This document shows positions 52,242 to 60,994 of a DNA stretch of 64,000 nt, piece by piece. The translations under genes and the position numbers were made by a program. Below the pieces are notes generated by a model. It saw only the letters and a list, made by a program, of their open reading frames with translations. It ran no database searches and was not told the origin of the DNA. The first letter of the stretch is position 1. Each line of letters starts with the position of its first letter. The DNA comes from Sulfurospirillum cavolei (GTDB taxonomy: Bacteria > Campylobacterota > Campylobacteria > Campylobacterales > Sulfurospirillaceae), in NCBI RefSeq assembly GCF_000813325.1, contig NZ_BBQE01000002.1; one strand, 5' to 3'.

Positions 52242-52588
52242 TAGGGAAGAATCCTACATGTACTCACTTCGATTACCGTACCTTTATCGTTTTCGTTGAT
52301 CTCGTTCGGAATAAAACTTTGCGTTCCGTTGACGTAAATAAACCGTTTAAGATCAACCGTAACGCCGCCTTGACATGTCAGCGTTTTTCCTTGTTTAAAG
52401 GCATTGACGATCAAGCGGCGTTGTTCGCTTTGGGACGATTGATAGCTCTCGTAACCGATTGCCGAAGCGAGCAGTACGACCATCGAGCCGATCAACGTCT
52501 TTTTCATGCGTGAAGAGAGCGTCTCTTTTTTGGTGTACAATACCGCGGCTAGCAGAAGGATTAACACTAAAAAGAGCAAAAATTGCAT
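52241..52588 (-). CDS. Hypothetical membrane protein between murC and mutS2
   Basis: 115 residues. Two N-terminal hydrophobic segments are visible (QFLLFLVLILLLAAVLY, then KKTLIGSMVVLLASAIGYE). The outer part has CQGGVTVDLKRFIYVNGTQSF, with a Cys pair (first in TCQGG, second in VSTCRILP), possibly a disulfide. Its start overlaps the murC stop and its end overlaps the mutS2 start. A small membrane protein occupies the same position in C. jejuni (Cj1053c, from memory), so the coupling looks conserved. The function is unknown. Confidence 0.75.
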   Translation of the reverse strand: MQFLLFLVLILLLAAVLYTKKETLSSRMKKTLIGSMVVLLASAIGYESYQSSQSEQRRLIVNAFKQGKTLTCQGGVTVDLKRFIYVNGTQSFIPNEINENDKGTVIEVSTCRILP

Positions 52589-53898
52589 TAGACGACTCCT
52601 CGAAGCTGATACGTAATGTCGCCCGCACCGAAACTAATCACCACGCCTTCGTCAAAGCGCTCGTAACCTTCTTCGTTCGGGAAAATTTCGATCGCAGCGT
52701 CTTTACGATGAACTCTGGGTGCAAATACGGGAGCATACCGCGCAAACGCTTTTTCAAAATCGATAAAAACCTCTTTTTCGCCGGCTTTCCATACCGGTAA
52801 AATAACCAGCTTGTCTACCCCTTCGAAACATTCGACGAAACTTTCGAGATTATCGATCGTACGTGAATATTTGTGCGGTTGCCAAATCGCCGTGATCGTT
52901 TTAAGACCCGTCAAATGTGCATAGGTTTTTGCCGAAGCAAGCGTCGCTTTAATCTCGGTCGGATGGTGCCCGTAATCGTCGATAAGGGCGAAATTATCCT
53001 CTTTGGCAATAATATCGAATCGTTTTTTAATTCCTTTATAACGTTTCAGCTTTTCGCGTACGATTTCCACGTCTTCTTCCACAAGGCTCGCCAAAATCGC
53101 CAAAGAAGCGTCCAACGCCATATGCGCTCCGATGCCCCAAACCTTGAAACGTCCTAAATCTTTGAGCACGAAAGAGGTATAAGGCTCGCCCTCATGCATC
53201 GTCGTTTCGATCGCTTGAATATCCCTGCTCGGATACAGACGAATCGCTTCCATCTCCTCAAGCGTCGCCAAAAAAGGATCTTCGGCATTGATGACGCGAA
53301 TCGTAGCACTTTGCAAAAAGCGACGATACGCGCCGTAAAAGCGTTCCAAATCGTAGTTATAATGCTCCATATGCTCCGGTTCGGCATTGGTTACGACCGC
53401 AACGTAAGGGTTGGAGTTTAAAAAACTCTCATCGCTTTCGTCCGCCTCGAAAATAACGTTATGACCTTCTTTATAGTACATGTTGGTGCCGTATTGTTTG
53501 CTTTCGGCTCCGATGACGACCGAACCTTCGATCAAAGACGCTAGCATCGCACTGGTGGTACTCTTGCCGTGCGCGCCGCACACCGAGAAGACCCGTCTGT
53601 TCTTTAAAATGAACACTAAAGCTTGCGAACGCGACATAATCGCGATTCCTTTTTCGCGCGCTCGTACCAACTCGACGTTATCGGGTTTGATAACCGCCGA
53701 ATACACCACCAAATCTTGATCGTTAATGCAGGAGGGATCGTGCGGAATGACCACCGAAATGCCCTCTTCTCCCAAACGTGCCGTAATTTTCGTCGCTTTA
53801 ATATCCGAACCCGTAATCGTATAGCCCTCTTGTTTAAGATAGCGTGCCAATGCCGAAAGTCCGATACCGCCGATACCTACAAAATGTACTTTTTTCAA
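52588..53898 (-). CDS. murC: UDP-N-acetylmuramate-L-alanine ligase
   Basis: A 436-residue ATP-dependent ligase adding the first amino acid of the peptidoglycan stem. The N-terminal HFVGIGGIGLSALARYL, SDIKATKITARL, VYSAVIKPDNVELVRA, the ATP-binding CGAHGKSTTSAMLASLI (about residues 108-124), EADESDESFLNSNP and IDDYGHHPTEIKATLASA are standard. The length is slightly shorter than in E. coli, as in relatives. It is upstream in a coupled set with the membrane protein and mutS2. Confidence 0.97.
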   Translation of the reverse strand: MKKVHFVGIGGIGLSALARYLKQEGYTITGSDIKATKITARLGEEGISVVIPHDPSCINDQDLVVYSAVIKPDNVELVRAREKGIAIMSRSQALVFILKNRRVFSVCGAHGKSTTSAMLASLIEGSVVIGAESKQYGTNMYYKEGHNVIFEADESDESFLNSNPYVAVVTNAEPEHMEHYNYDLERFYGAYRRFLQSATIRVINAEDPFLATLEEMEAIRLYPSRDIQAIETTMHEGEPYTSFVLKDLGRFKVWGIGAHMALDASLAILASLVEEDVEIVREKLKRYKGIKKRFDIIAKEDNFALIDDYGHHPTEIKATLASAKTYAHLTGLKTITAIWQPHKYSRTIDNLESFVECFEGVDKLVILPVWKAGEKEVFIDFEKAFARYAPVFAPRVHRKDAAIEIFPNEEGYERFDEGVVISFGAGDITYQLRGVV

Positions 53899-53998
53899 CC
53901 CTTACCCTTCATATTTTTTACACGCTTTTCAAGACGAACGTGAAAAGCTACGCTGTGCCGTGCACAGAAACTTACCTCTTACGAGACGAACATAGATC

Positions 53999-54023
53999 GC
54001 TTGAAACGTTACATGTCAAGCGA
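53999..54023. repeat. Hairpin containing a TTACATGT motif before murC and dapC ends
   Basis: CGCTTGA (53999-54005) pairs with TCAAGCG (54017-54023) around a loop that contains GTTACATG. A second small hairpin (CTGTGC-CGT-GCACAG, about 53953-53967) lies upstream. The 133-bp gap after the aminotransferase holds no ORF. Without a U-run, this is at best a weak terminator. Confidence 0.4.
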
Positions 54024-54031
54024 AATTGCGT

Positions 54032-55159
54032 TTAAAAAGAGTTCCGTACTGCTTGAATCTCTTTTAAAACCCGCTCGGTTTTTTGACTGTTTTCGACCAA
54101 TGCAATGCGCACAAATCCATCGCCCATACCGCCTCGCCCTAAAAATCTTCCGGGTAAGACTTTGATATTTTTTTGCTCAAAAAGCTTACATGTAAACGCC
54201 AAATCGTCTCCCACGTGCAACCAAACGTAAAAGGTCGAAGCAATCGCATCGACGCCTAAAATCGTCGCGGCAAGGTGTAGGTTTTTGGCATATTCTTGAC
54301 GCGTGGTTTCCACATGTTCCATATCGCTCCACGCAAGAGCCGAGGCTTTTTGAAGCGGAAGCGGGATGCTCGCTCCGACGTACGTGCGGTATTTTGCATA
54401 CGCACTTAAAATTTTCTCGTCTCCGGCGATAAATCCCGAACGAAGTCCCGGAGCCGAACTGCGCTTGGAAATCGAGTTGATGACCAAAACGTTTTTAAAC
54501 GTTTCATTGCCTACATGTAAGGACGCTTCCAATAACGAAGGCGGTTTCTCGTCGACGTATATTTCGCTGTAGCATTCGTCGTTTAGTAGCACGATGTCGT
54601 ATTTGAGCGCAAACTTGACCCATTCGCCAAGCTCCTCTTTAGAGAGAACCGACGTGGTCGGATTATTCGGAAAATTCAAAATAATCAAGTCGGCTTCTTT
54701 AAGTTGCGGAATCGTAATATCGGGCTTAAACGCATTTTGCGGCGTTAAGTTTAGATGCACGACTTTTGCGCGCGAAGCGATTGCCGCACCTTCGTAAATC
54801 TGGTAAAACGGATTGGTATACGCCATCACGGGAGTCGGTTTGTCATGTAGTAAAAATTGCGGAAAGTTAAACAACACTTCACGCGTACCGAACGTGCAAA
54901 TCAGCTCGCTTGCCTTCAATCGTACGCCAAAACGCGCCTCGACAAACGCGCGTTGCGCTTCGTTGACGTACGCTTCGCCCGCGGATTTAGGGTACTTGTT
55001 CAAAAGAGCACAGTTCTCGCTCAGTGCGTTTTGAATAAACAAAGGCGTTTCAAACTGCGGCTCGCCGATGGTCAGATTCACCGCTTCGTACTGCGGATTG
55101 GGCGTTAGGTTTTTGAGTAACGCACTTAATTTTTCAAACGGATAAGGTTCAAAATGCAA
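54032..55159 (-). CDS. dapC: Succinyldiaminopimelate aminotransferase (DapC-like class I/II PLP enzyme)
   Basis: A 375-residue fold-type I PLP aminotransferase. VNLTIGEPQFETPLFI near the N-terminus, FGTREVLFNFPQFLL, LNFPNNPTTSVLSKEEL, LLNDECYSEIY and the PLP Lys in NSISKRSSAPGLRSGFIAG (about residue 233) are the class I motifs. Campylobacterota carry an enzyme of this kind annotated as succinyldiaminopimelate transaminase. With dapE at 48.8-50 kb, a DAP route is plausible. Substrate specificity is inferred. SLHVGNET is coded through TTACATGTA. Confidence 0.85.
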   Translation of the reverse strand: MHFEPYPFEKLSALLKNLTPNPQYEAVNLTIGEPQFETPLFIQNALSENCALLNKYPKSAGEAYVNEAQRAFVEARFGVRLKASELICTFGTREVLFNFPQFLLHDKPTPVMAYTNPFYQIYEGAAIASRAKVVHLNLTPQNAFKPDITIPQLKEADLIILNFPNNPTTSVLSKEELGEWVKFALKYDIVLLNDECYSEIYVDEKPPSLLEASLHVGNETFKNVLVINSISKRSSAPGLRSGFIAGDEKILSAYAKYRTYVGASIPLPLQKASALAWSDMEHVETTRQEYAKNLHLAATILGVDAIASTFYVWLHVGDDLAFTCKLFEQKNIKVLPGRFLGRGGMGDGFVRIALVENSQKTERVLKEIQAVRNSF

Positions 55160-55241
55160 TGAATTTCCTTTCTACATGTTAACGTTTTGCGCATCGTATG
55201 GTTTGAATGAGCGACTTTAAAAAAGGCTAACCGACACCTTC

Positions 55242-55910
55242 TTAGGTCAGCGGCATCGCAAATTTTTGCGTGATCAGCTCGCCTTCGTCGTTAAAATAGA
55301 GGTAATAAAGCCAATCTTTTTTCACGCTCAGTCCCGCTAAATAGCGTAACGCCAGATTCGCCTGCAACGAAGCGATGTGCATCACGATAGGTGCGGCAAT
55401 GCCTGCGGGCGTTTTAGTGCTGATGACAAAGGCTTTAAAACTACTCTGCTCGAAAAAACAGACCTGCCCGTTAAAGGCTTCGACCGAACCGTAAAGCCAC
55501 GGCGTGTTCACGCTTTTGGCGTAAGCGTCGATGGCGGCGCGTGAGGGCAAATTGTCGGTAGCATCGATGATGAGATCAACCGTAATATTCTTACATGTAA
55601 AGTCTTCCAAGCGGCCGATATGCGCCGTAACTTTCACAAAAGGACAACGCTCTTCGATGCTTTTTTTCACTACGTCGGCTTTAAATTTCCCCTCATCGCC
55701 CAGTTTAAAAGCGATTTGCCGATGGATATTATGCACGCTGACCTCATCAAAATCCACCAAATGGATTTCGCCGATCCCCGAACTTCCCAGCGCGTAGGCT
55801 AAAGAGCTCCCCAAACCGCCGCATCCGATGATGACGATTTTTTTACGTTGAAGTCTCTCTTGCGTCGCTTCGCCCCAAAGCTGAATCTGTCGGTGAAAAT
55901 AGTGCGTCAT
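55242..55910 (-). CDS. ThiF/MoeB/HesA-family adenylyltransferase
   Basis: A 222-residue E1-like protein. The ATP-binding IVIIGCGGLGSSLAYALGSSG (about residues 26-46), HLVDFDEVSVHNIHRQIAF with the Arg finger position, and DLIIDATDNLPSRAAID are clear. It lacks the CxxC/CxxC zinc tetrad found in MoeB and ThiF: only isolated Cys residues are present. It should activate the C-terminus of a small sulfur carrier (ThiS or MoaD), but the zinc-free form leaves the partner open. It lies downstream of, and overlaps, the nitrilase-like gene. Confidence 0.85.
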   Translation of the reverse strand: MTHYFHRQIQLWGEATQERLQRKKIVIIGCGGLGSSLAYALGSSGIGEIHLVDFDEVSVHNIHRQIAFKLGDEGKFKADVVKKSIEERCPFVKVTAHIGRLEDFTCKNITVDLIIDATDNLPSRAAIDAYAKSVNTPWLYGSVEAFNGQVCFFEQSSFKAFVISTKTPAGIAAPIVMHIASLQANLALRYLAGLSVKKDWLYYLYFNDEGELITQKFAMPLT

Positions 55911-56698
55911 ACGTTTTCTCGCTTACTCACCTGTTTTTTCCAACCCCAGAGCTTTCGCGCTTCGGCTAAGACGTCTTTGTCGATGGTCGCGACGATCATC
56001 TCTTCTTTATCCCCGAGGCTCACTTCGACTTCGCCGTAAGGAGAGATCAAAGCACTTTGACCGTAAAACTGCCACGTCTCTTCCTCTTTGTAACTGCCGA
56101 CGCGATTGGCCCGTAAAATATAAACATTGTTTAGCATCGCGCGCATTTTTAAAAGCTCTTCCCAACGTTTTGCCGAATCAAACGTCGAAGAAGTAGCACT
56201 CAAAACCACGTCGACGTTTTTACGCATGACTTCTTGCCATACCAGATCAAAGTGAAGCTCATACCCGCTCACGATCCCAAAGCGCAAGCCGCCGTGTAAA
56301 AAGAGCGGTAACGTGTATTTGGCGATCGCGTTGGCAAAAAACTTCTCTTCGTTCCAATGCTTGTAATTAATCAAAAATTGCTGATCGAAAAAATGCACCG
56401 ATTTGGGCGAAAAATGCGCGTTGCTCTTGTAACAAAAATCCCCCTTAACGTTGACGATCGGCGCGATGACGTGAAGGTTATACTCGGCGCAAAGCTTTTT
56501 GAGCGTTTCGATTTTGTGGTTGGATTGCTCTTTGATCATTGAGATCGGCATCGTCTCCAACTCTTTAAAAAAGCTGTTAAGCGCATATTCGCTCAGCAAG
56601 ACGACTTCCACCTCTTTTTGTTGGCAAATGCGAAAATAGTAATCCAATTTCGCTTCGCTCATCGGAAGCGTACTTAACTGTAAAGCGGCTATTTTCAT
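55907..56698 (-). CDS. Carbon-nitrogen hydrolase-fold protein lacking the catalytic Cys
   Basis: 263 residues of the nitrilase superfamily. The first catalytic Glu is in VVLLSEYALNS (about residue 37) and the Lys in FLINYKHWNEE (about residue 113). Where the nucleophile should be in the G-x-x-x-C-Y-D/E pattern, the sequence reads FGIVSGYELHFDLVW: Gly replaces Cys (clear in the DNA, AGC GGG TAT). Hydrolysis by the usual route is thus not expected. It is cotranscribed with xseB and the ThiF-like gene (four-base overlaps). A related campylobacterial gene is Cj1056c, from memory. Confidence 0.85.
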   Translation of the reverse strand: MKIAALQLSTLPMSEAKLDYYFRICQQKEVEVVLLSEYALNSFFKELETMPISMIKEQSNHKIETLKKLCAEYNLHVIAPIVNVKGDFCYKSNAHFSPKSVHFFDQQFLINYKHWNEEKFFANAIAKYTLPLFLHGGLRFGIVSGYELHFDLVWQEVMRKNVDVVLSATSSTFDSAKRWEELLKMRAMLNNVYILRANRVGSYKEEETWQFYGQSALISPYGEVEVSLGDKEEMIVATIDKDVLAEARKLWGWKKQVSKRENV

Positions 56699-56898
56699 GC
56701 CTTTTCTTCCTTCTCTTGCAATTTGGCATACGTCAATTTGGCTTCTTCAATCATCGCGCTCGCCTCTTTCAGAACCAAAATGCCCTCTTGATACCGCTTC
56801 ATCCCCTCTTCCAAGGAGAGTTCGGGATTGGAGAGTTGCTCCAAAATCACTTTGGCGCGTTCTAACTTTACTTCAAAACTCTCGTTTTTTGCTTCCAT
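56695..56898 (-). CDS. xseB: Exodeoxyribonuclease VII small subunit
   Basis: 67 residues. SFEVKLERAKVILEQLSNPELSLEEGMKRYQEG, seen as two helices, and ALIEEAKLT-like SAMIEEAKLTYAKLQ match XseB. The large subunit XseA is not in the window. It lies two bases after metX and overlaps the nitrilase-like gene by four. Single-strand DNA degradation with XseA is the known role. Confidence 0.92.
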   Translation of the reverse strand: MEAKNESFEVKLERAKVILEQLSNPELSLEEGMKRYQEGILVLKEASAMIEEAKLTYAKLQEKEEKA

Positions 56899-56900
56899 GT

Positions 56901-58010
56901 TTAGACCTTTGCTTCTAAGGCTTTTCGAATATAAAAATCAAACGTATCGTATTCGACTAAAAAGGCATCGTGCCCGTAACGACTGTCGATACAATAATAA
57001 TCCACCCGTTCGCTTCGTCCCATATTGTCCATCGTCGCTTTGATGAACTCCATCTCTTCGGGCATAAACAAAAAATCACCTTTAAACGAAATCAACGTCA
57101 GTTTGGCTTTGATGTGTTTGAGCGAATCTTCCAACGAATCGTAATTACGCGTTGCATCAAAAATATTCATCGCTTTGATAATGTATAAATAACTTAAAGG
57201 ATCGAAACGTTTGGCGAAGCTATAGCCGTTGTATTCCATATAGCGTTCAACTTGAAAACGACCGAACAGCTCGTACAAACCGTCCGTCTCGACATAATTA
57301 CGACCGAATTTTTTATTCATCGAATAGGGACTTAAAAAACTGATGTGCCCCGCCATACGCCCGATGGCAAAACTTTGCAAGCCCTCTTCCGTAAAATCGT
57401 CTTTATCGTAGTTACCGCCTTTAAAGCGTTCGTCCTTGACGATGCCTTCCATTGCGATTTTGTTCCACGCAATTGCCCAAGGACCCGTCGCATACGTCGT
57501 CGCAAGCAAAATCACCCGTTTCGCGAAATGGGGATACTCGATCGACATGCAAAGCCCTTGCATTCCGCCGAGCGATCCGCCGATAATCGCATACGCTTCT
57601 TGAATGCCTAAACGTGCGAAGAGATTCATTTGCGCTCTAACCATATCGCTAATCGTTAATACCGGAAATTTAAGACGCAAAGGCTCTTGGTTTTTTCCCT
57701 GAGGACTCATAGGACCGCTCGAACCGAAACAACTGCCCAAAATATTGACGCAAATAACGTAATATCGGGTCGTATCGATGATTTTTCGATCGCCGATCAT
57801 CGGGTCCCACCATCCGGCTTTGGTCTCATTTTCATAACGACCTGCGGCATGGTGGCTTCCGGTAAGTGCGTGGAAAACGACGATGACGTTACTTTTATCG
57901 TCGTTCATCTCTCCGTACGTTTCGTAGGCAAGTTGATACGACTCTAAAATACGACCGCTTTCTAGGTAAAGCGGCTCGTCGAAACGTTCGATAGAGGTTT
58001 GTATTTTCAC
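56901..58010 (-). CDS. metX: Homoserine O-acetyltransferase
   Basis: A 369-residue alpha/beta-hydrolase that acetylates homoserine on the way to methionine. LAYETYGEMNDDKSNVIVV, FHALTGSHHAAGR, GWWDPMIG and NILGSCFGSSGP, the nucleophile Ser in IIGGSLGGMQGL (about residue 146) and the catalytic Asp/His in SFKGDFLFMP and SRYGHDAFLVE are all present. The start is GTG with AAGGA well placed. It lies downstream of guaB behind a terminator and a full TTACATGTAA. Substrate preference for acetyl over succinyl is a family inference. Confidence 0.95.
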   Translation of the reverse strand: MKIQTSIERFDEPLYLESGRILESYQLAYETYGEMNDDKSNVIVVFHALTGSHHAAGRYENETKAGWWDPMIGDRKIIDTTRYYVICVNILGSCFGSSGPMSPQGKNQEPLRLKFPVLTISDMVRAQMNLFARLGIQEAYAIIGGSLGGMQGLCMSIEYPHFAKRVILLATTYATGPWAIAWNKIAMEGIVKDERFKGGNYDKDDFTEEGLQSFAIGRMAGHISFLSPYSMNKKFGRNYVETDGLYELFGRFQVERYMEYNGYSFAKRFDPLSYLYIIKAMNIFDATRNYDSLEDSLKHIKAKLTLISFKGDFLFMPEEMEFIKATMDNMGRSERVDYYCIDSRYGHDAFLVEYDTFDFYIRKALEAKV

Positions 58011-58028
58011 CGTAATCCTTACATGTAA

Positions 58029-58048
58029 GCGCGTTACTAAAAACGCGC
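58029..58048 (-). terminator. Hairpin after guaB
   Basis: GCGCGTT and AACGCGC pair around ACTAAA just beyond the guaB stop. On the minus strand the loop is rich in T and TTACATGT follows directly (58019-58028). It is probably a terminator for the guaB transcript, though a U-run is not clear. Confidence 0.55.
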
Positions 58049-58050
58049 GT

Positions 58051-59499
58051 TTAATTCACACGGTAATTGGGTGCTTCGTGCGTAATGATAACGTCGTGTA
58101 CGTGGCTCTCTTTAAGTCCCGCACTCGTAATCTCCACGAATTCCGCTTTTTCTTGATAATCGACGATATCGCGAGCACCGACATATCCCATAGAGGAGCG
58201 AAGTCCGCCGACGAGCTGATAAATAACGTCGCGAATCGATCCCGCATGCGGTACGCGCCCCTCAATGCCTTCAGGTACGAGTTTATCCGCCGCCGTTCCT
58301 TCTTGGAAATAACGATCGCTGCTACCTTTGGTCATCGCACCGATGCTTCCCATACCGCGATAGGTTTTGTATTGTCGTCCTTGATACGTAATCAGTTCGC
58401 CCGGACTTTCATCCGTTCCGGCCAATAAACTTCCGACCATCACGCTTTGAGCACCTGCGGCTAAGGCTTTGGCAAAATCGCCCGAATATTTAATGCCGCC
58501 GTCGGCAATCACCGGAACACCGTGTTTTTTACCCACCGCCGAGCACTCTTCGATAGCTGAAATTTGCGGTACGCCCACACCCGAGACGATACGCGTGGTA
58601 CAAATACTTCCAGGTCCGATACCCACTTTAATGCCGTCAACGCCGGCTTCGACTAAAGCTTCCGCCGCTTCGGACGTTGCGATATTTCCGGCGATAATAT
58701 CCACGTCTAACGTTTTTTTAATCAACTTCACCGTATCGATAATACCTTTAGAGTGTCCGTGCGCCGAATCGAGAACCAAGACGTCCGCACCCGCGGCAAC
58801 GAGTGCCGTCGCGCGCTCCAATTGTCCCACGCCGATCGCCGCGCCGACACGAAGCCTGCCAAACGCGTCTTTGTTAGCGTTAGGATACTCTTGACGTTTT
58901 TTCAAGTCTTTGATCGTAATAAGACCGGCTAGTTTATTATGCTCGTCGACGACGGGAAGTTTTTCGACTTTATTCGTTCTAAAAATCGCTTCGGCATCGT
59001 CCAAAGTCGTGCCTTTTTTGACGGTAATCAAAGGCATTTTCGTCATTAACTGTTCAACTTTTTTACTAAAATCGTTTTCGAAGCGAAGGTCGCGGTTGGT
59101 CAAAATACCGATCAAGGTATTGGTGTCATCCACGACGGGAACGCCTGAAATTCGGTATTCAGACATAATTCCTAAAGCCTCTTTTAACGTCGCGCTGGCT
59201 TTAATGGAAACCGGATCGATGATAATGCCGCTTTCGCTTTTTTTAACGCGTCTGATCTCGCGTACTTGCGATTCGACGTCCATATTTTTATGCACGATGC
59301 CTAAGCCTCCGAGCCGTGCCATCATAATCGCCGCACGGTGTTCGGTCACCGTATCCATCGCCGCGGAAATTAACGGAATGTTCAACGTGATATTCTTCGT
59401 TAATTTGGTTTTAATATCCACTTCTTTGGGTAAAATCTCCGAATATTTCGGTACCAATAAAACATCTTCAAACGTCAACGCTCTTTTTCTAATTTTCAT
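58051..59499 (-). CDS. guaB: Inosine-5'-monophosphate dehydrogenase
   Basis: 482 residues. It oxidises IMP to XMP using NAD+, the committed step to GMP. The TIM barrel has ALTFEDVLLVPKYSEILP at the start, IPLISAAMDTVTE, LVLDSAHGHS and the catalytic loop VGIGPGSICTTRIVSG with the nucleophile Cys (about residue 302). Two CBS domains (about residues 95-205, VSIKASATLKEALGIM and MPLITVKKGTTLDDA) are inserted. The mobile flap KTYRGMGSIGAM is present. It lies 11 bp after gatA. Confidence 0.98.
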   Translation of the reverse strand: MKIRKRALTFEDVLLVPKYSEILPKEVDIKTKLTKNITLNIPLISAAMDTVTEHRAAIMMARLGGLGIVHKNMDVESQVREIRRVKKSESGIIIDPVSIKASATLKEALGIMSEYRISGVPVVDDTNTLIGILTNRDLRFENDFSKKVEQLMTKMPLITVKKGTTLDDAEAIFRTNKVEKLPVVDEHNKLAGLITIKDLKKRQEYPNANKDAFGRLRVGAAIGVGQLERATALVAAGADVLVLDSAHGHSKGIIDTVKLIKKTLDVDIIAGNIATSEAAEALVEAGVDGIKVGIGPGSICTTRIVSGVGVPQISAIEECSAVGKKHGVPVIADGGIKYSGDFAKALAAGAQSVMVGSLLAGTDESPGELITYQGRQYKTYRGMGSIGAMTKGSSDRYFQEGTAADKLVPEGIEGRVPHAGSIRDVIYQLVGGLRSSMGYVGARDIVDYQEKAEFVEITSAGLKESHVHDVIITHEAPNYRVN

Positions 59500-59510
59500 G
59501 TGTGCTTCTC

Positions 59511-60869
59511 CTATAACCCTAATGCTCGCTCTAAGCTTAGCGCACCGTCGAGTAACGCTTGCTCACCGTAGGCTTGTCCTATCAATTGTCCGCCGATGGG
59601 TAGCCCTTCTTGATTTTTACCCAAAGGAACCGAAATACCGGGTAATCCGGCAAGATTCAGTGAAATCGTATAAATATCGCTTAAGTACATTTCCAAAGGA
59701 TCCGCTTTAGAGCCGAACTCAAACGCCGCGGTAGGCGTCACCGGCATAAAAATCAGATCCGCTTCTTGAAAAATCGCTTCGTATTGCGCTTTGATAAAGT
59801 GACGTGCACGTTGCGCTTTAATATAATACGCGTCGTAGTAACCGCTACTCAAGACAAACGTTCCGAGTAAAATTCTTCGTTTGACCTCTTCGCCGAAACC
59901 CAAACTTCGGCTTTGAATGAACATCTCTTTTAACGAATCGCTGTTGTGTCGATTGCCGTAACGTACACCGTCATAACGGCTTAAGTTCGCGCTCGCTTCC
60001 GCGGTTGCAATCACGTAATAGGTTGCGATGTCGTATTTGGAGTTGATAAAATTGCGATACACGATCGTATGTCCGGCACTTTGCAGTGCTTTAATCCCCT
60101 CTAACATCTTCTCGCGTACTTCGGGACTTGCTTCATTGAGGTAATTTTCGATGACGGCAATCGTCATTTTACGATCGGGATTGAGTTTATCGGCAACGCT
60201 CTCATGCGCCATAGCGGCACTCGTAGAATCTTTAGGTTCGTGTCCCGCGATAATATCGTACAAAATTGCGGCGTCTTCGACGTTTTGCGTAATCGGTCCG
60301 ATTTGATCTAAAGAGCTCGAATAGGCGCCCAAACCGTAACGGCTCACTTTTCCGTAAGTGGGTTTGAGCCCGACGCAACCGCAAAAAGCCGCGGGCTGAC
60401 GGATACTTCCGCCCGTATCGCTACCAAGAGCCGCAATAGCAATGCCCGCCGCAACGGCCGCCGCGCTTCCGCCGCTACTGCCGCCCGGAACGCACATGGG
60501 ATTATGCGGATTCAAGGTTTTGCCGTAAAAAGACGATTCGGTGGAGCTTCCCATCGCAAATTCGTCCATATTCGTGCGTCCGAAAGGAGCAAGTCCGTGA
60601 CGTAACATGTTATCGACGACGGTTGCGTTGTAAGGAGCGACGTAGCCTTGCAAAATGTTCGAACCGCTGGTGACTTCCCAGCCTTTGACTTGAATATTGT
60701 CTTTCAACGCGATAGGAATTCCCTCGCCGTACTCGCCGATCGGTTGATTTGTGAGTTGTTCAACGTATGCACCCAGCTCTTTTTTGGCTGCAATCTCTTT
60801 TTTTAAGTCGTCTCGAATCTCTTTCAAAGCTTCGGCAGGAAGGGTTAATGCTTCTTTTAGCGTAATCAA
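59511..60869 (-). CDS. gatA: Glutamyl-tRNA(Gln)/Asp-tRNA(Asn) amidotransferase subunit A
   Basis: A 452-residue amidase that releases ammonia from glutamine for GatB. The Ser-cis-Ser-Lys triad is visible: Lys in ALKDNIQVKGWEVTSGS, then GGSSGGSAAAVAAGIA and GSDTGGSIRQPAAFCG. I chose the TTG at 60869 (followed by ITLKEALTL) because AAAGGA is six bases upstream and its TTG overlaps the TGA of the 42-codon ORF (TTGA). The longer frame upstream is the small ORF's DNA read in another phase. GatB and GatC are elsewhere. Confidence 0.94.
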   Translation of the reverse strand: MITLKEALTLPAEALKEIRDDLKKEIAAKKELGAYVEQLTNQPIGEYGEGIPIALKDNIQVKGWEVTSGSNILQGYVAPYNATVVDNMLRHGLAPFGRTNMDEFAMGSSTESSFYGKTLNPHNPMCVPGGSSGGSAAAVAAGIAIAALGSDTGGSIRQPAAFCGCVGLKPTYGKVSRYGLGAYSSSLDQIGPITQNVEDAAILYDIIAGHEPKDSTSAAMAHESVADKLNPDRKMTIAVIENYLNEASPEVREKMLEGIKALQSAGHTIVYRNFINSKYDIATYYVIATAEASANLSRYDGVRYGNRHNSDSLKEMFIQSRSLGFGEEVKRRILLGTFVLSSGYYDAYYIKAQRARHFIKAQYEAIFQEADLIFMPVTPTAAFEFGSKADPLEMYLSDIYTISLNLAGLPGISVPLGKNQEGLPIGGQLIGQAYGEQALLDGALSLERALGL

Positions 60870-60994
60870 TGATGTTCCTTTAACTGTTTCGTTCGTCGAT
60901 TGACGAGGTAAACGCACACGCCGATGACGATAAAAATAGCGCCGACGGTTTCGAAAATAAAGCTAAGCTGTACGGGAGCGCTCAAATCAACCAT
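60866..60994 (-). CDS. Small single-TM protein coupled between ileS and gatA (42 aa)
   Basis: This ORF starts at an ATG inside the last codons of ileS and stops at a TGA that overlaps the gatA TTG, so it is translationally locked between two housekeeping genes. The 42 residues have an N-terminal acidic MVDLSAP, one TM helix (LSFIFETVGAIFIVIGVCVYL, as two segments, about residues 10-31) and a basic tail VNRRTKQLKEHH, giving an N-out/C-in topology by the positive-inside rule. C. jejuni has a tiny hypothetical gene in the same place (Cj1060c, from memory). The function is unknown. Confidence 0.7.
   Translation of the reverse strand: MVDLSAPVQLSFIFETVGAIFIVIGVCVYLVNRRTKQLKEHH

Noticed and set aside
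58910..59710. 266-codon plus-strand ORF
   Set aside because: Lies antisense across guaB and the gatA end, which have full family motifs. Its translation shows no coherent domain.
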